Shown: positions 1-8,523, counted from the stretch's first letter. The stretch: DNA of 64,000 nt from Aeromicrobium panaciterrae (GCF_031457275.1 NZ_JAVDWH010000001.1:1922001-1986000), one strand, 5' to 3'. Notes: generated from the sequence alone by a model not told the origin. Numbers and translations: made by a program.

Positions 1-1
1 C

Positions 2-1033
2 GCCCCGGGAGTGCTCGGCGGTCCGTGGGACTGGGTCAGCCTTGGCCAGCCTGGTGGCGTCGGGCCGCGCCTGTTCGTGGGGACACCGCTGATGCTGATC
101 GCGTTCTCGTGGGTCGCGATTGCACTGCTGTGCGCCTACCAATTCCTCAAGGTCAGGCGGGCGTGGCTTCCGCTGCTCGTCCTCGTGCCCTACCTCCTGC
201 TCAACGCATACCTCGTGTCCGCAGGCCGCTCAGAAGCCTTCGGTGTTGGCCCGGCAGCACTCGAGCTCCGCTATCTCGCCGACCTCGCTGGCGTCGTCGC
301 TCTGTGCATCGCCCTCGCGACGATGCCGATCGTCGGGGCCGCAGTCCGGCCTGAGCCTCGGGACCCCCAACTGTTGACCGTCTCCCTCCCAACTCGCGCG
401 CTCAAAGTCGGCGCTGCCGCGATTGTGGTCGGGTCACTCTTCTCCTCCGTCGCATATGCACTGCCTTGGCACGACAGCGAAAAGATGCCTCAACAGGCCT
501 ACGTCGACACGGCGCGCGCCGCGCTCGACAAGGCCGGCAATACCGAGATTGCCGATACAACAGTTCCCGACTCCGTGCTGTGGGCCGCGGCGTTCCCCGC
601 CAACCTGACGTCGCGGATTCTCGCGCCACTCGATGAGCGGTTCACCGTGGTCAAGGCAGGCAACGACCTCAAGCTGATCGGTCCGGACGGAGCACTCAGC
701 GCCGCCGCTGTCCTGGGCGAGGCTCGTACCGAACCGGGCCCGGACAAGGGCTGCGGTTTCGCCGTGACAGAGGATCCGCGCACGATCTCGATCGTCCCAG
801 TCATTGACTTCTCGTTCTGGCTCAGCATCAACTACCTCGCAGGGGCTGACGGGACTGCCACGATCCGCGCAGGAAAGACGACTGTCGAGGCGCCGATCGA
901 GCGCGGGCCGCACACGCTCCTGCTACAGACATCTGGCGCCTACGACAGTGTCACCATCACTCCGGCCTCAGGCGTCAGCCTGTGCGTCGACAAGATGAAC
1001 GTCGGTCCGCTCACGGCGGTCGGTGCGGAATGA
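2..1033 (+). CDS. Membrane protein of unknown function, C-terminal part (5' end outside window)
   Basis: The reading frame is open to the left edge, so the true start lies outside the window. What is visible begins with several hydrophobic segments (roughly the first 130 residues, with further helices around GVVALCIALATMP and AAAIVVGSLFSSVAYAL). A soluble extracytoplasmic tail of about 190 residues follows, with beta-rich sequence and two cysteines (KGCGF, VSLCVD) that could form a disulfide. This plan, polytopic membrane part plus C-terminal outer domain, is common in actinobacterial envelope glycan proteins, but I do not recognise a named family. Its stop overlaps the start of the acyltransferase by 4 bp (ATGA), so the two are translationally coupled and probably act in the same envelope pathway. 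Confidence 0.7.
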   Translation, partial: APGVLGGPWDWVSLGQPGGVGPRLFVGTPLMLIAFSWVAIALLCAYQFLKVRRAWLPLLVLVPYLLLNAYLVSAGRSEAFGVGPAALELRYLADLAGVVALCIALATMPIVGAAVRPEPRDPQLLTVSLPTRALKVGAAAIVVGSLFSSVAYALPWHDSEKMPQQAYVDTARAALDKAGNTEIADTTVPDSVLWAAAFPANLTSRILAPLDERFTVVKAGNDLKLIGPDGALSAAAVLGEARTEPGPDKGCGFAVTEDPRTISIVPVIDFSFWLSINYLAGADGTATIRAGKTTVEAPIERGPHTLLLQTSGAYDSVTITPASGVSLCVDKMNVGPLTAVGAE

Positions 1034-2244
1034 GCTCACCGGCGTCCGACGGAGCGCCGTTCACCACGGACCACGAGGTCTTCCCTGGCCTCGACAGCCT
1101 TCGCGCCCTCGCATCGCTGGCGGTCGTGGGGACACACGTCGCCTTCTGGGCGGGCATCTATCCCGACGGACTGTTGGGAGCAATGTCGTCGCGCCTCGAC
1201 ATCGGCGTCGCGTTCTTCTTTGTCCTATCCGGGTTCCTCCTCGGCCACCCGTTCCTTCTCGCCATGGCCGGTGGGCGTCGGCGGCCCTCGACCGGTCGCT
1301 ACTTCTGGAAGCGCGCGCTTCGCATCGTCCCGCTGGCCCTGATCGTCACGATCGCGGCACTGGCGCTGCTGGATCAGAACAAGCAGGCAGACCTGGGCAC
1401 CTGGGTGGGCAACCTGACCCTCACCGAGCTCTACGTCACCGGCGCCTTGCCCGCCGGACTGACGCACATGTGGAGTCTGGCCACCGAGGTCGCGTTCTAT
1501 GTGGTGCTGCCCGGACTGATGGCCCTGATCGCCCGCCTGGTCTGCAGACGAGGCTGGAACCCGCGCGGCATCCTGACCTCCCTCGGCGTGTTGGTCGTCC
1601 TCAACGTCGTGTGGCTCGTCGCGATCGCACCGCAGCGAGTCGGAGCTGGCCAGTGGCTGCCTGCTTACCTGAGCTGGTTCTCCGTCGGCATCGCTCTCGC
1701 GGTCATCGCGATCGACCGTCGCCGCCCCGGCCGCGACAATACGTGGTCCTTTTGGTCCACCCTCGCCGGACAGCCTGGGATCTGCTGGGTGATGGCACTC
1801 GCGCTCTTCGCGGTCGCGGCAACACCGGTCGGGGGTCCGAGCCTCCTCATCGCACCGACCCATACCGAGGCGGTCAGCAAGAACCTGCTGTATGCCGTCA
1901 TCGCCGGGCTCATCGTGCTTCCGTCAGTCCTCGGACCCGCGTCCGGGACCCCGTACTCCAACTTTCTGGGCCAGCGAATCCTGCGACACCTCGGCCACAT
2001 CTCGTACGGGATCTTCTGCATCCACCTGTTGGTGATCCATGCAGTCGCCTCGTGGCGGGACATCCCCGTGTTCCAAGGCAACGGCTGGGAGCTGTTCGCC
2101 CTCACGGTCGTCATTACGCTCGTGCTGGCCGAGATCGCCTACCGTGTTGTCGAGCGTCCAGCCATGCGCCTCAAGAACGCCCAGATCTCTCGGTCGAAGA
2201 GCACTCCTCCGGCCGCGGCCAGCGCCGCGACGACGCACCACTGA
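1030..2244 (+). CDS. Acyltransferase 3 (OafA/OatA type) membrane protein
   Basis: 404 aa. Predicted to O-acylate a cell-surface sugar using a cytoplasmic acyl donor. The N-terminus PGLDSLRALASLAVVGTHV carries the family's signature around a conserved Arg and His, and GVAFFFVLSGFLLGHPF followed by RRPSTGRYFWKRALRIVP is typical of this family. About ten membrane helices follow, ending at EIAYRVVERPAMRLK, the usual family C-terminus. I chose the ATG at 1030 because it overlaps the previous stop as ATGA and starts just before the conserved region; longer in-frame starts would run into the upstream gene. The last 106 bp overlap, in the opposite direction, the 3' end of the AftD-like gene. The substrate is unknown; the neighbourhood suggests a wall arabinan or exopolysaccharide. 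Confidence 0.88.
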   Translation: MSSPASDGAPFTTDHEVFPGLDSLRALASLAVVGTHVAFWAGIYPDGLLGAMSSRLDIGVAFFFVLSGFLLGHPFLLAMAGGRRRPSTGRYFWKRALRIVPLALIVTIAALALLDQNKQADLGTWVGNLTLTELYVTGALPAGLTHMWSLATEVAFYVVLPGLMALIARLVCRRGWNPRGILTSLGVLVVLNVVWLVAIAPQRVGAGQWLPAYLSWFSVGIALAVIAIDRRRPGRDNTWSFWSTLAGQPGICWVMALALFAVAATPVGGPSLLIAPTHTEAVSKNLLYAVIAGLIVLPSVLGPASGTPYSNFLGQRILRHLGHISYGIFCIHLLVIHAVASWRDIPVFQGNGWELFALTVVITLVLAEIAYRVVERPAMRLKNAQISRSKSTPPAAASAATTHH

Positions 2245-5200
2245 GGCCAGTCAAGGCTTCCCGCCCAGGCATCAGAGCTGGCCCACGGCCGTACGACGTA
2301 TGCCAGCCCCGCGACGAGAACGGCCGCCGGCGCCACCCAGGATGCGTCCCATCGCCGGCCCACAAGCAGCACGGCTGCCAACGCGAGAACGGCCGCGAGG
2401 GTTCCACCAATTCCACCGACGAGGACGATCGGGACGATGGCCGTCACTGCACCGACGAAGCCCCTCAGCCTAGTTCGCAAAGTGCGCGGCTCGTCCACGA
2501 CGTCCGGTGAGCGGCGCAACCTCCAGACGCTGATCAGCAGCCCGGCCATTGCGAGCGCACCGAGCGCAAGCAGCCCCCGGTAGAGCAGGCTCGGACCGAA
2601 CGACACGTCGATCGGCTTCCCGCCCTCGACCTCGAATCCCTGCTGCCACCCGTTGACCGTGACTGCCGGACTATCGCCCGCGCGCCAGCCTCGGTTGACG
2701 TTCTGGTTGAGCGTGAGGATCTGCTCACCCGAGCCGGCGACAGCAGCCACCTCGATATGACTCCCTGTCCTCTCGGTGTCGACCTCGACGCCTGCCGAGT
2801 GAGCCTGGGCCGTCCGTGAGAATCGGACCGTGAGTGGGCGGAATGCGACGCTCGGCGACACCGTCACCCGGTGAGATCCCTTGGCCAGCACGAGATCTGG
2901 CAGCCCGCACAGGGACGTAGTCAGTGGCCGGTGCGATAGCACGGCTCGCCGCGACGTCGTCACGCTCGTCTCGAACGTGCGCGAGTCGACGGCCACCGTC
3001 GGTCCTGAACCGCATGGCAGCTCTATCTGCTTGTCGGTGCCGGCAGAAAGCGCTCGGCCGGAGCCGGGTACCGAGATCTCGCTGATGCCTAGAGGAAGTC
3101 CACTGCCTGTGCCGTCGAATGCCAGACTCGATCGCACGTAGGCGTCTGTCACCTCGATCGTCACGGATTTCGACGTCTTCGCCGGGAATTCGGCAACGCC
3201 GTCAGTGTCGAACCGGACCCGCCTGCTCGTGCCGTCGTCGAACACCAGTCGCGCCCGCTGCGGTGCCGACGCAGCGAGCGTCGGATCGGCCCGAAGAACC
3301 AGCCTGTCCATCGTCCGTGCGGTGGGGAACGTCAGCGTGATCTCAGGCGTCACATCGCGCAGTGCCGCGATCCATCCTGTCTGGGGGTCACCGTCGATCG
3401 CCGCGAGTATGCCCGCTGCAGCGTCACCACTGCCGGTCGAGCTGACCCGCAGGCGTACGTCACCACTCAGCGCGTTGGTCAGCGCGGCTGACTCCTGCGG
3501 CGCTGCGCTGAGCCCCGAGGCGTACGACGCGCTGCCAGCGAGCTCGACGATGCGGTCGATCGTGCGTCCGTCCTCGCCCAGCCCGTCACGGCCGGGCGTG
3601 CACCGCACGACACCCTGCACGGTTCGACACGCGGCTTGACCTGCTGGCGCAGTGAACAAGATGTCGTCCGGTATGCCCCAGCTCTCCGGCAGTGCCGGGA
3701 GCCTGAGTGGGCGGGCCAGCGGCGCCTCAGGAATCGACACGTCATCGATCGACAGCGGCTCCAAGCCGAAAGACGGCCCCGAGATCCGCAGGCTGCGAGT
3801 CAAGCCGACAGGAGTGTCGAGCGGGGCTTCACTCTCCCCCGCCTGCACCTTGGTCGTTTCGGTGCCTACGTCGGTCGTGACAGACAGTTCTCGCGCGGGC
3901 TGACCGCGCGTGAGCGTCACTGAGAGCCCCGTCACCGATGTCGGCTCAGCGAACCGGACCTCGACCCAAGCTCTCGACCCCGAGTCACCAGCGACCCACT
4001 TGGTACGGGAGTCGCCGTCGAACGCCGACCACGGCTGCCGTGTCTGGTCAATCGAGAACTGTGTGACGTCGGACTGCGACGACGATGCCGAAATCGACGC
4101 GGCTCCGATCAGCTCCGGCACCGTCTGCCACCGGGCCTGACCTGGGACGACGTAGTCGTGCACCGGGCGATCGATGCGGTAGCGGTCGGTGTGGCCGAGC
4201 GACGCGGACCTGTTGCGGATGACCCTGCCGAATGCCACCTCTTGACGCCGATCGGTGTCGGTCATGATCACGGGGCCTTGCGGCTTGCTGATGTCTGTGT
4301 CAGCGGCGAGCAACACGTCCGTGCTCTGGTCGAACAGCCCGTCCTGGACGAGGAGCGCGTCTGGCGACCCGATGACGACGGGCGTGCCCTTGACGGGCTG
4401 AACTCGCGCCACCGTGGAGTCGACACCCTCCACTTCGAACACCTGAATCGCCCGGTGACGGGACTGGCGTCCCGCGTTGACGAACACAACCTCGCCGTCG
4501 TCAGTCTCCTGGCTCGCCGGGTTGCCGACCATCGGCCCGAACGACTTCACAGCCACGACGCCAGGGGTGCTCCGCAGGGTCGACTCGACGAGCTCGGTGT
4601 CTGTCGTAGCTGAGTCGGCAAGGTCCTGACGGACGAGCAGATATCGGATCCCCGAGCGGAACAGCGCATCGTGCAGCGCTCGAGAACCCACGCCCGATGC
4701 AAAGGCTCGCTCGAAGGTGTCGAGCGTGCGTATCGTTCCCGGCGGTGTCAGTGGCACGGCATTTCGTACGGACCATGGGCTCGAGAGGAACGCCTGAGCG
4801 ACTTCATCGCGAGGACTCCCCCACAGGTAGGTCCCGAACGGCGAGCCCGGGAGCAGCAATGTGTTCTGGCCAACGGCGTTTTTGTTGAGCCAATCAGTTG
4901 CGTCGGTCCAGTAGCCCGGTACATCGGTGTAGGTGCCGCGATTGGCCAGATCGGCTGTCCAGGCGGGCACCGTCGAACCGAAAAGTGCCGCGCCTGCGAG
5001 GAGTGCGACACCGGCCAGTGGCAACCGCCGCCGCGACGTATCCGACGAGCGGCGTGCATACACCCCGACGACATGGACGAGGCCGAGCACCAGCGGCACG
5101 CGGATCACCGGGTCGAACTTGTGGGTGTTGCGCAGCGGTGCGAGCACCCCATCGAGAAGGCCTTGCAGTCCCGTCGTGCCGAGATTCGTCCCGGCGTGAC

Positions 5201-6188
5201 CAAAAGTGACCAACGTGAGGCCGACAGCCAGCGACACCAGGAGGAAGCGACCGATCGGATTGTCCTTGCGGCCGATTCCCCAGATGCCGAGGACGAGCAC
5301 GACGACGCTGTTGATGATGACCGCCGGACTCGTCAGCAGCACGCTGCCTGCGACCGCCGTGCTGTCGAGGTAGGGGATCCAGTTGGACGTGCCACGCAAC
5401 GCATCGAAGGCCGTTGCCGCGAAGGTCGTCGTGGACGCGCTCTCGATAAAGTCGAGGAACGGCGGGCTGTAAGAGCCGAGCAGAAGCAGCGGCCCTAGCC
5501 ACCACAGCGTGCCCAGCGCCACGAATGCCGGCCACCACACGATCAGCGATCGACGACGCCGACTGGGCTGTGCCATGAGCAGCCAGATCATGCCGAGTGG
5601 GAGAACCGCGAACGTGGCAGCTGCGTTGACGCCGCCGATGCAGGCGACCGCAAGAGCGCTCAGAGCGGCCATGAGTCGAGGGTTGCCGCGACGGAGCCCA
5701 ATCACGAGGGGTACCAAGACCCACGGCGCCAGCGCTGAAGGCCACACCTCGATCGAGCTCGAGCCGACGAGCGACAACATGCGCGGCGACAAGGCGAACG
5801 CAAGGCCGCCGAGCAGCCGGGCCGTGGGAGTACCCAGTCCGAGTACTCCTGCCAGCTTGACCATGCCGAGGAACGCGGTCACGAAGAGCAAAGACCACCA
5901 CAGGCGCTGGACGATCCACGGGTCGATCTCGGTCAGATGGCCAAGCCAGAAGAATGGACCCATCGGGAACAGGTAGCCGTACGCCTGGTTCTGGACCTGT
6001 CCAAACGATCCGGCGGGATCCCACAGGCTGAGCGCCCGCTCCAGGAAGCCGCCCGGGTTGAGTGCGAGGTCGGCTTTGGTGTCGCCGACGATGCGACCTG
6101 GCTGCGAGACGAACGCCAGCGCCGTCAAGAGCATGCTGGTGGCGACGAGTCGCATCCTCCAAACCACACGGGGCTGCTCGCGGGTCAT
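2139..6188 (-). CDS. aftD: AftD-like alpha-(1->3)-arabinofuranosyltransferase
   Basis: 1349 aa, close to the length of mycobacterial AftD (about 1400 aa). Expected to transfer arabinofuranose from decaprenyl-phosphoryl-arabinose onto arabinan chains at the outer face of the membrane. The first 450 residues form a GT-C type multi-helix region (DTKADLALNPGGFLERALSLWDP at the first outer loop holds acidic residues). A long extracytoplasmic part follows with two discoidin/F5/8C-like stretches (around WSAFDGDSRTKWVAGDSGSRAWVEVRF and AAIDGDPQTGWIAALRDVTPEITLTF). A few C-terminal helices end the protein. The ATG at 6188 overlaps the methyltransferase stop (ATGA); about 120 residues upstream in the same frame are arginine-rich out-of-frame sequence of that gene and were dropped. 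The DUF2613 gene nearby supports the call, as an equivalent small gene neighbours aftD in M. tuberculosis. Confidence 0.85.
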   Translation of the reverse strand: MTREQPRVVWRMRLVATSMLLTALAFVSQPGRIVGDTKADLALNPGGFLERALSLWDPAGSFGQVQNQAYGYLFPMGPFFWLGHLTEIDPWIVQRLWWSLLFVTAFLGMVKLAGVLGLGTPTARLLGGLAFALSPRMLSLVGSSSIEVWPSALAPWVLVPLVIGLRRGNPRLMAALSALAVACIGGVNAAATFAVLPLGMIWLLMAQPSRRRRSLIVWWPAFVALGTLWWLGPLLLLGSYSPPFLDFIESASTTTFAATAFDALRGTSNWIPYLDSTAVAGSVLLTSPAVIINSVVVLVLGIWGIGRKDNPIGRFLLVSLAVGLTLVTFGHAGTNLGTTGLQGLLDGVLAPLRNTHKFDPVIRVPLVLGLVHVVGVYARRSSDTSRRRLPLAGVALLAGAALFGSTVPAWTADLANRGTYTDVPGYWTDATDWLNKNAVGQNTLLLPGSPFGTYLWGSPRDEVAQAFLSSPWSVRNAVPLTPPGTIRTLDTFERAFASGVGSRALHDALFRSGIRYLLVRQDLADSATTDTELVESTLRSTPGVVAVKSFGPMVGNPASQETDDGEVVFVNAGRQSRHRAIQVFEVEGVDSTVARVQPVKGTPVVIGSPDALLVQDGLFDQSTDVLLAADTDISKPQGPVIMTDTDRRQEVAFGRVIRNRSASLGHTDRYRIDRPVHDYVVPGQARWQTVPELIGAASISASSSQSDVTQFSIDQTRQPWSAFDGDSRTKWVAGDSGSRAWVEVRFAEPTSVTGLSVTLTRGQPARELSVTTDVGTETTKVQAGESEAPLDTPVGLTRSLRISGPSFGLEPLSIDDVSIPEAPLARPLRLPALPESWGIPDDILFTAPAGQAACRTVQGVVRCTPGRDGLGEDGRTIDRIVELAGSASYASGLSAAPQESAALTNALSGDVRLRVSSTGSGDAAAGILAAIDGDPQTGWIAALRDVTPEITLTFPTARTMDRLVLRADPTLAASAPQRARLVFDDGTSRRVRFDTDGVAEFPAKTSKSVTIEVTDAYVRSSLAFDGTGSGLPLGISEISVPGSGRALSAGTDKQIELPCGSGPTVAVDSRTFETSVTTSRRAVLSHRPLTTSLCGLPDLVLAKGSHRVTVSPSVAFRPLTVRFSRTAQAHSAGVEVDTERTGSHIEVAAVAGSGEQILTLNQNVNRGWRAGDSPAVTVNGWQQGFEVEGGKPIDVSFGPSLLYRGLLALGALAMAGLLISVWRLRRSPDVVDEPRTLRTRLRGFVGAVTAIVPIVLVGGIGGTLAAVLALAAVLLVGRRWDASWVAPAAVLVAGLAYVVRPWASSDAWAGSLDWPQWCVVAALAAAGGVLFDREIWAFLRRMAGRSTTR

Positions 6189-6919
6189 CGCTTCCTCAGG
6201 ACGATCGCGAGGTTCCACGTCACAACCTCGCGCAGTCCAGGTACCCGCAGCACCCACCACGCCCAGCGAGGCAGATACCTCGGGATGAGTGCCACTACGT
6301 CTGACCCGGTCTGACGGTGCGCCCAGCTGAGCCCACTTGCCGCCGTCACCGCGAACAATGACTCGCCGAACACATTCTTCGGAGGGTGCCCGTGCTTGCG
6401 CTCGTAACGGCGAGCGGCGCGTTGTCCGCCGAGGAAATGCCAAGGCGCGGTCTCGTGGCCACCCCAGGGCCCAAACCACAGCGTGTACGAGAGGAACACC
6501 AGACCACCAGGCTTGGTGACTCGCACCATCTCCTCGGCCATCGTCCATGGCTTGTTGACGTGCTCGAGCACGTTGGAGGAATAGGTGACGTCGAAGCTGC
6601 CGTCCGCGAACGGCAGCTGCATTCCGCTGCCCAACACCGTGCCTGGCTCGGGGTCACCAAGTCCTGAGAGCTCGCCCAGATCTGCATCCAGCGAGTTGTA
6701 CGTAGCGCCGTCAGCGCGAAATGCGTCGGCAAAGTAGCCCGGTCCCCCGCCCACGTCGAGCACCCACGCACCCGCGAGATCCGCGTACGTGCCGATCTGG
6801 TCGACCGAGTCGCGAGCGAGAGTTCCGTAGAAGTGGTCGGGGTCGGTCTGCTCGACCCGAAACGCCTGGAACAGGCGCCACGACCGCCGAAAGGTGGGAC
6901 GAAACGGCAGGTCGGGCAC
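6185..6919 (-). CDS. Class I SAM-dependent methyltransferase
   Basis: 244 aa. Motif I is VLDVGGGPGYFADAF (about residues 53-67), followed by the acidic end of strand 2 (LDADL), motif GMQLPFADGSFDVTYSSNVLEHV and KPGGLVFLSYTLWFGPWGGHE, typical of Methyltransferase_11 enzymes. The C-terminus has a short amphipathic stretch (YLPRWAWWVLRVPGLREVV) that may touch the membrane. It is the first gene of a two-gene unit with the AftD-like gene (4-bp overlap), so it may methylate a lipid or sugar of the same pathway; the substrate cannot be read from sequence. The GTG start at 6919 has no Shine-Dalgarno but sits exactly six bases after a TATCGT box, consistent with a leaderless message. Confidence 0.85.
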   Translation of the reverse strand: MPDLPFRPTFRRSWRLFQAFRVEQTDPDHFYGTLARDSVDQIGTYADLAGAWVLDVGGGPGYFADAFRADGATYNSLDADLGELSGLGDPEPGTVLGSGMQLPFADGSFDVTYSSNVLEHVNKPWTMAEEMVRVTKPGGLVFLSYTLWFGPWGGHETAPWHFLGGQRAARRYERKHGHPPKNVFGESLFAVTAASGLSWAHRQTGSDVVALIPRYLPRWAWWVLRVPGLREVVTWNLAIVLRKR

Positions 6920-6931
6920 GCGTGCACGATA
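6917..6931 (-). promoter_or_regulatory. Leaderless promoter of the methyltransferase-aftD unit
   Basis: On the minus strand TATCGT (6931-6926) is followed by six bases (GCACGC) and then the GTG start. This TANNNT-N6-start spacing recurs at many operon heads in this window. Confidence 0.55.
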
Positions 6932-6956
6932 CCCGAGGGTGAGCCCACTTCTCTGC

Positions 6957-7075
6957 TAGAATTGGACCGTTGCGTTGAGGGACGCGACGCGTGAAGTTGG
7001 GAGACTTCACGGAGGGAGTAGTGCCGGGCAGTATGCCGGCATTTGAGGGAGGCGCCGACCTCGGTCGGCAACGCT
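6957..7075 (+). promoter_or_regulatory. Promoter and structured leader of the GT4 glycosyltransferase gene
   Basis: TAGAAT at 6957-6962 is a good -10 box, implying a transcript start near 6969 and a leader of about 105 nt. Three simple hairpins lie in it: GTGAAGT/ACTTCAC (6991-7010), TGCCGG/CCGGCA (7022-7041) and GCCGAC-CTCG-GTCGGC (7054-7069). Two purine tracts, GGAGGGAG (7011-7018) and GAGGGAGG (7045-7052), are Shine-Dalgarno candidates. The second is too far from the ATG at 7076 unless the third hairpin forms, which would leave about 7 nt between them. Confidence 0.5.
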
Positions 7076-7170
7076 ATGCACGTACTTTTCTGCAACTGGC
7101 GCGACACCAAGAACCCCGAAGGCGGGGGTTCCGAGCGCTATGTCGAGAACATGGCGCACGGACTGGCTGA
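7021..7170 (+). CDS. Possible 49-codon upstream ORF overlapping the GT4 start
   Basis: A GTG at 7021 has a strong, well-spaced GGAGGGAG five to six bases upstream and opens a 49-codon frame ending at TGA 7170. It is out of frame with the glycosyltransferase and runs about 95 bp into it. The peptide (starting VPGSMPAFEGG, later arginine-rich) resembles no family I know and its later part is simply the other frame of the glycosyltransferase, so it may only be a regulatory upstream ORF or not translated at all. The observable fact is a good ribosome site attached to the wrong frame. Confidence 0.25.
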   Translation: MPGSMPAFEGGADLGRQRYARTFLQLARHQEPRRRGFRALCREHGARTG

Positions 7171-8164
7171 GCGCGGACACACGGTCACCATCGCCTGTGC
7201 CACACATGACAACGCGCCTCGCGAGGAGACCGTCGACGGCGTACGTTTCGTGCGCCGAGGCAGCAAGCTGGACATCTACGTCCGCACCTTCTTCGCGCTT
7301 CTCTTCGGCCGCTACGGCAAGGTCGACGTCGTCGTCGACGTCCAAAACGGTCTGCCGTTCTTCACCCGCCTCGCAACGCGCAAGCCGGTCGTTGTCCTGG
7401 TCCACCACGTGCACCGTGAGCAGTGGCCCGTCGTCTACCCCGGCCTGGTCGGCAAGGTTGGCTGGTGGATCGAGAGCGTGCTGTCGCCCCGTCTCTACCG
7501 CAAGAGCCAGTACGTCGCCGTGTCCGCCGCAACTCGCCTCGAACTGATCGAGCTCGGTGTCGACCGCGACCGCATCGCGATCGTCCACAACGGCAACGAC
7601 CCTGCACCAATGGTCAACGCCGTCCGCTCAGAGACCCCGCGCATCAGCGTGGTCGGTCGCCTCGTACCGCACAAGCAGGTTGAGCACGCGATCGACGCCG
7701 TCGCGGAGCTGAGCGCCACGCATCCCGACATCAAGCTCGATGTCATTGGCGCCGGCTGGTGGGACGCAGAGCTCGTCGAGTACGCCGAGAAGCGCGGTGT
7801 CACCAAGCACATCGCGTTCCACGGCTTCGTCGATGACCAGACCAAGCACGAGCTGCTCGCACAGTCTTGGGTGATGGCGTTGCCGTCACTCAAAGAAGGC
7901 TGGGGCATCGTGATCGGCGAGGCCGGCACACATGCAACTCCGACCGTTGCCTACAGCACCGCCGGCGGCACGACTGAGTCGATTGACCACAAGGACTCGG
8001 GTGTCCTCGTCGACAGCCCGAGCGAGTTCACCGACGCAATCCGCCAGCTCGTCGAAGACGACGAATGGCGCGAATTCCTTGGGCAGGGAGCGCTCGTGAA
8101 GTCTCGTACGTTCACCTGGGCCTCCTCGCAGAGCGAATTCGCAGAAGTCATCCACAGCGTCTGA
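7076..8164 (+). CDS. Glycosyltransferase family 4 (GT-B fold)
   Basis: 362 aa. Predicted cytoplasmic retaining glycosyltransferase using an activated sugar. The N-terminal Rossmann half begins MHVLFCNWRDTKNPEGGGSERYVENMA, with the glycine-rich acceptor loop. The C-terminal half has the donor-site sequence ISVVGRLVPHKQVEHAIDAVAEL, the FHGFVDDQTKHELLAQSWVMALPSLKEGWGIVIGEAGTHATP block and the catalytic-type EGWGIVIGEA motif of GT4. The ATG at 7076 is chosen because the protein starts directly with the family's first strand; a TTG at 7043 is the only other in-frame option, since TAG at 7019-7021 closes the frame. It stands alone between the divergent methyltransferase and two strong terminator hairpins. 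Donor and acceptor are unknown. Confidence 0.87.
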   Translation: MHVLFCNWRDTKNPEGGGSERYVENMAHGLAERGHTVTIACATHDNAPREETVDGVRFVRRGSKLDIYVRTFFALLFGRYGKVDVVVDVQNGLPFFTRLATRKPVVVLVHHVHREQWPVVYPGLVGKVGWWIESVLSPRLYRKSQYVAVSAATRLELIELGVDRDRIAIVHNGNDPAPMVNAVRSETPRISVVGRLVPHKQVEHAIDAVAELSATHPDIKLDVIGAGWWDAELVEYAEKRGVTKHIAFHGFVDDQTKHELLAQSWVMALPSLKEGWGIVIGEAGTHATPTVAYSTAGGTTESIDHKDSGVLVDSPSEFTDAIRQLVEDDEWREFLGQGALVKSRTFTWASSQSEFAEVIHSV

Positions 8165-8176
8165 ATGCAGGCGAAC

Positions 8177-8208
8177 GAAGGGCGGGTCTCCTCGGAGGTC
8201 CGCCCTTC
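8177..8208. terminator. Hairpin after the GT4 gene
   Basis: A 9-bp outer stem (GAAGGGCGG / CCGCCCTTC) with an additional inner pairing lies 13 bp after the glycosyltransferase stop. No T tract follows, so it may act as a transcript 3' end stabiliser or weak terminator together with the next hairpin. Confidence 0.6.
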
Positions 8209-8227
8209 ACACTGTCCCGCACACGAC

Positions 8228-8266
8228 GAAGCGGGCGCCTCCCGAAGGAGACGCCCGCTTCTTGTT
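8228..8266. terminator. Strong hairpin terminator between converging genes
   Basis: GAAGCGGGCG / CGCCCGCTTC (10 bp) continues, after one mismatch, into CTCC / GGAG closed by a CGAA tetraloop, and on the plus strand is followed by TTGTT. It lies between the 3' ends of the GT4 gene (plus) and the DUF2613 gene (minus) and probably serves both. Confidence 0.7.
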
Positions 8267-8273
8267 CAGAAGA

Positions 8274-8420
8274 TCAGTTGGATCCGTAGCTCACGTTGCT
8301 TGTTGTGTCGATCGGCTTCTCGCCAGCACTCTGCTGCGAATTGACGACTCCCACGACCGTTGCTCCGGCCAGACCAAGTCCTGCGATAAAAGCGACGATG
8401 CCGCCAGTAATAGTTCCCAC
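8274..8420 (-). CDS. DUF2613-like small membrane protein
   Basis: A 48-aa gene missed by a 60-codon cut-off. It reads (M)GTITGGIVAFIAGLGLAGATVVGVVN, one membrane helix, then a polar tail SQQSAGEKPIDTTSNVSYGSN. The GTG start at 8420 has a clear GGAGGG Shine-Dalgarno 8-9 bases upstream, and a promoter TTGATG-N18-TAGACT stands behind it (8477-8448 on the minus strand). The length, single helix and glycine-rich start match DUF2613, small exported or membrane proteins of actinobacteria, one of which neighbours aftD in M. tuberculosis. Here it also lies in the aftD region. Role unknown; a small accessory subunit of arabinan synthesis is a reasonable guess. Confidence 0.72.
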   Translation of the reverse strand: MGTITGGIVAFIAGLGLAGATVVGVVNSQQSAGEKPIDTTSNVSYGSN

Positions 8421-8447
8421 AGTTGAGTCCCTCCCTCAATCAGACCA

Positions 8448-8477
8448 AGTCTACCAGCGAGAGGGGGTCACCATCAA
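8448..8477 (-). promoter_or_regulatory. Promoter of the DUF2613 gene
   Basis: On the minus strand TTGATG (8477-8472) and TAGACT (8453-8448) are separated by 18 bp, followed by a short leader carrying GAGGGAGGG before the GTG. It fits the housekeeping sigma factor consensus of actinobacteria. Confidence 0.55.
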
Positions 8478-8523
8478 AAGCGCGCACGCAGGATTCGACC
8501 GAAATCGAGGTCCCGTTCGGCAC

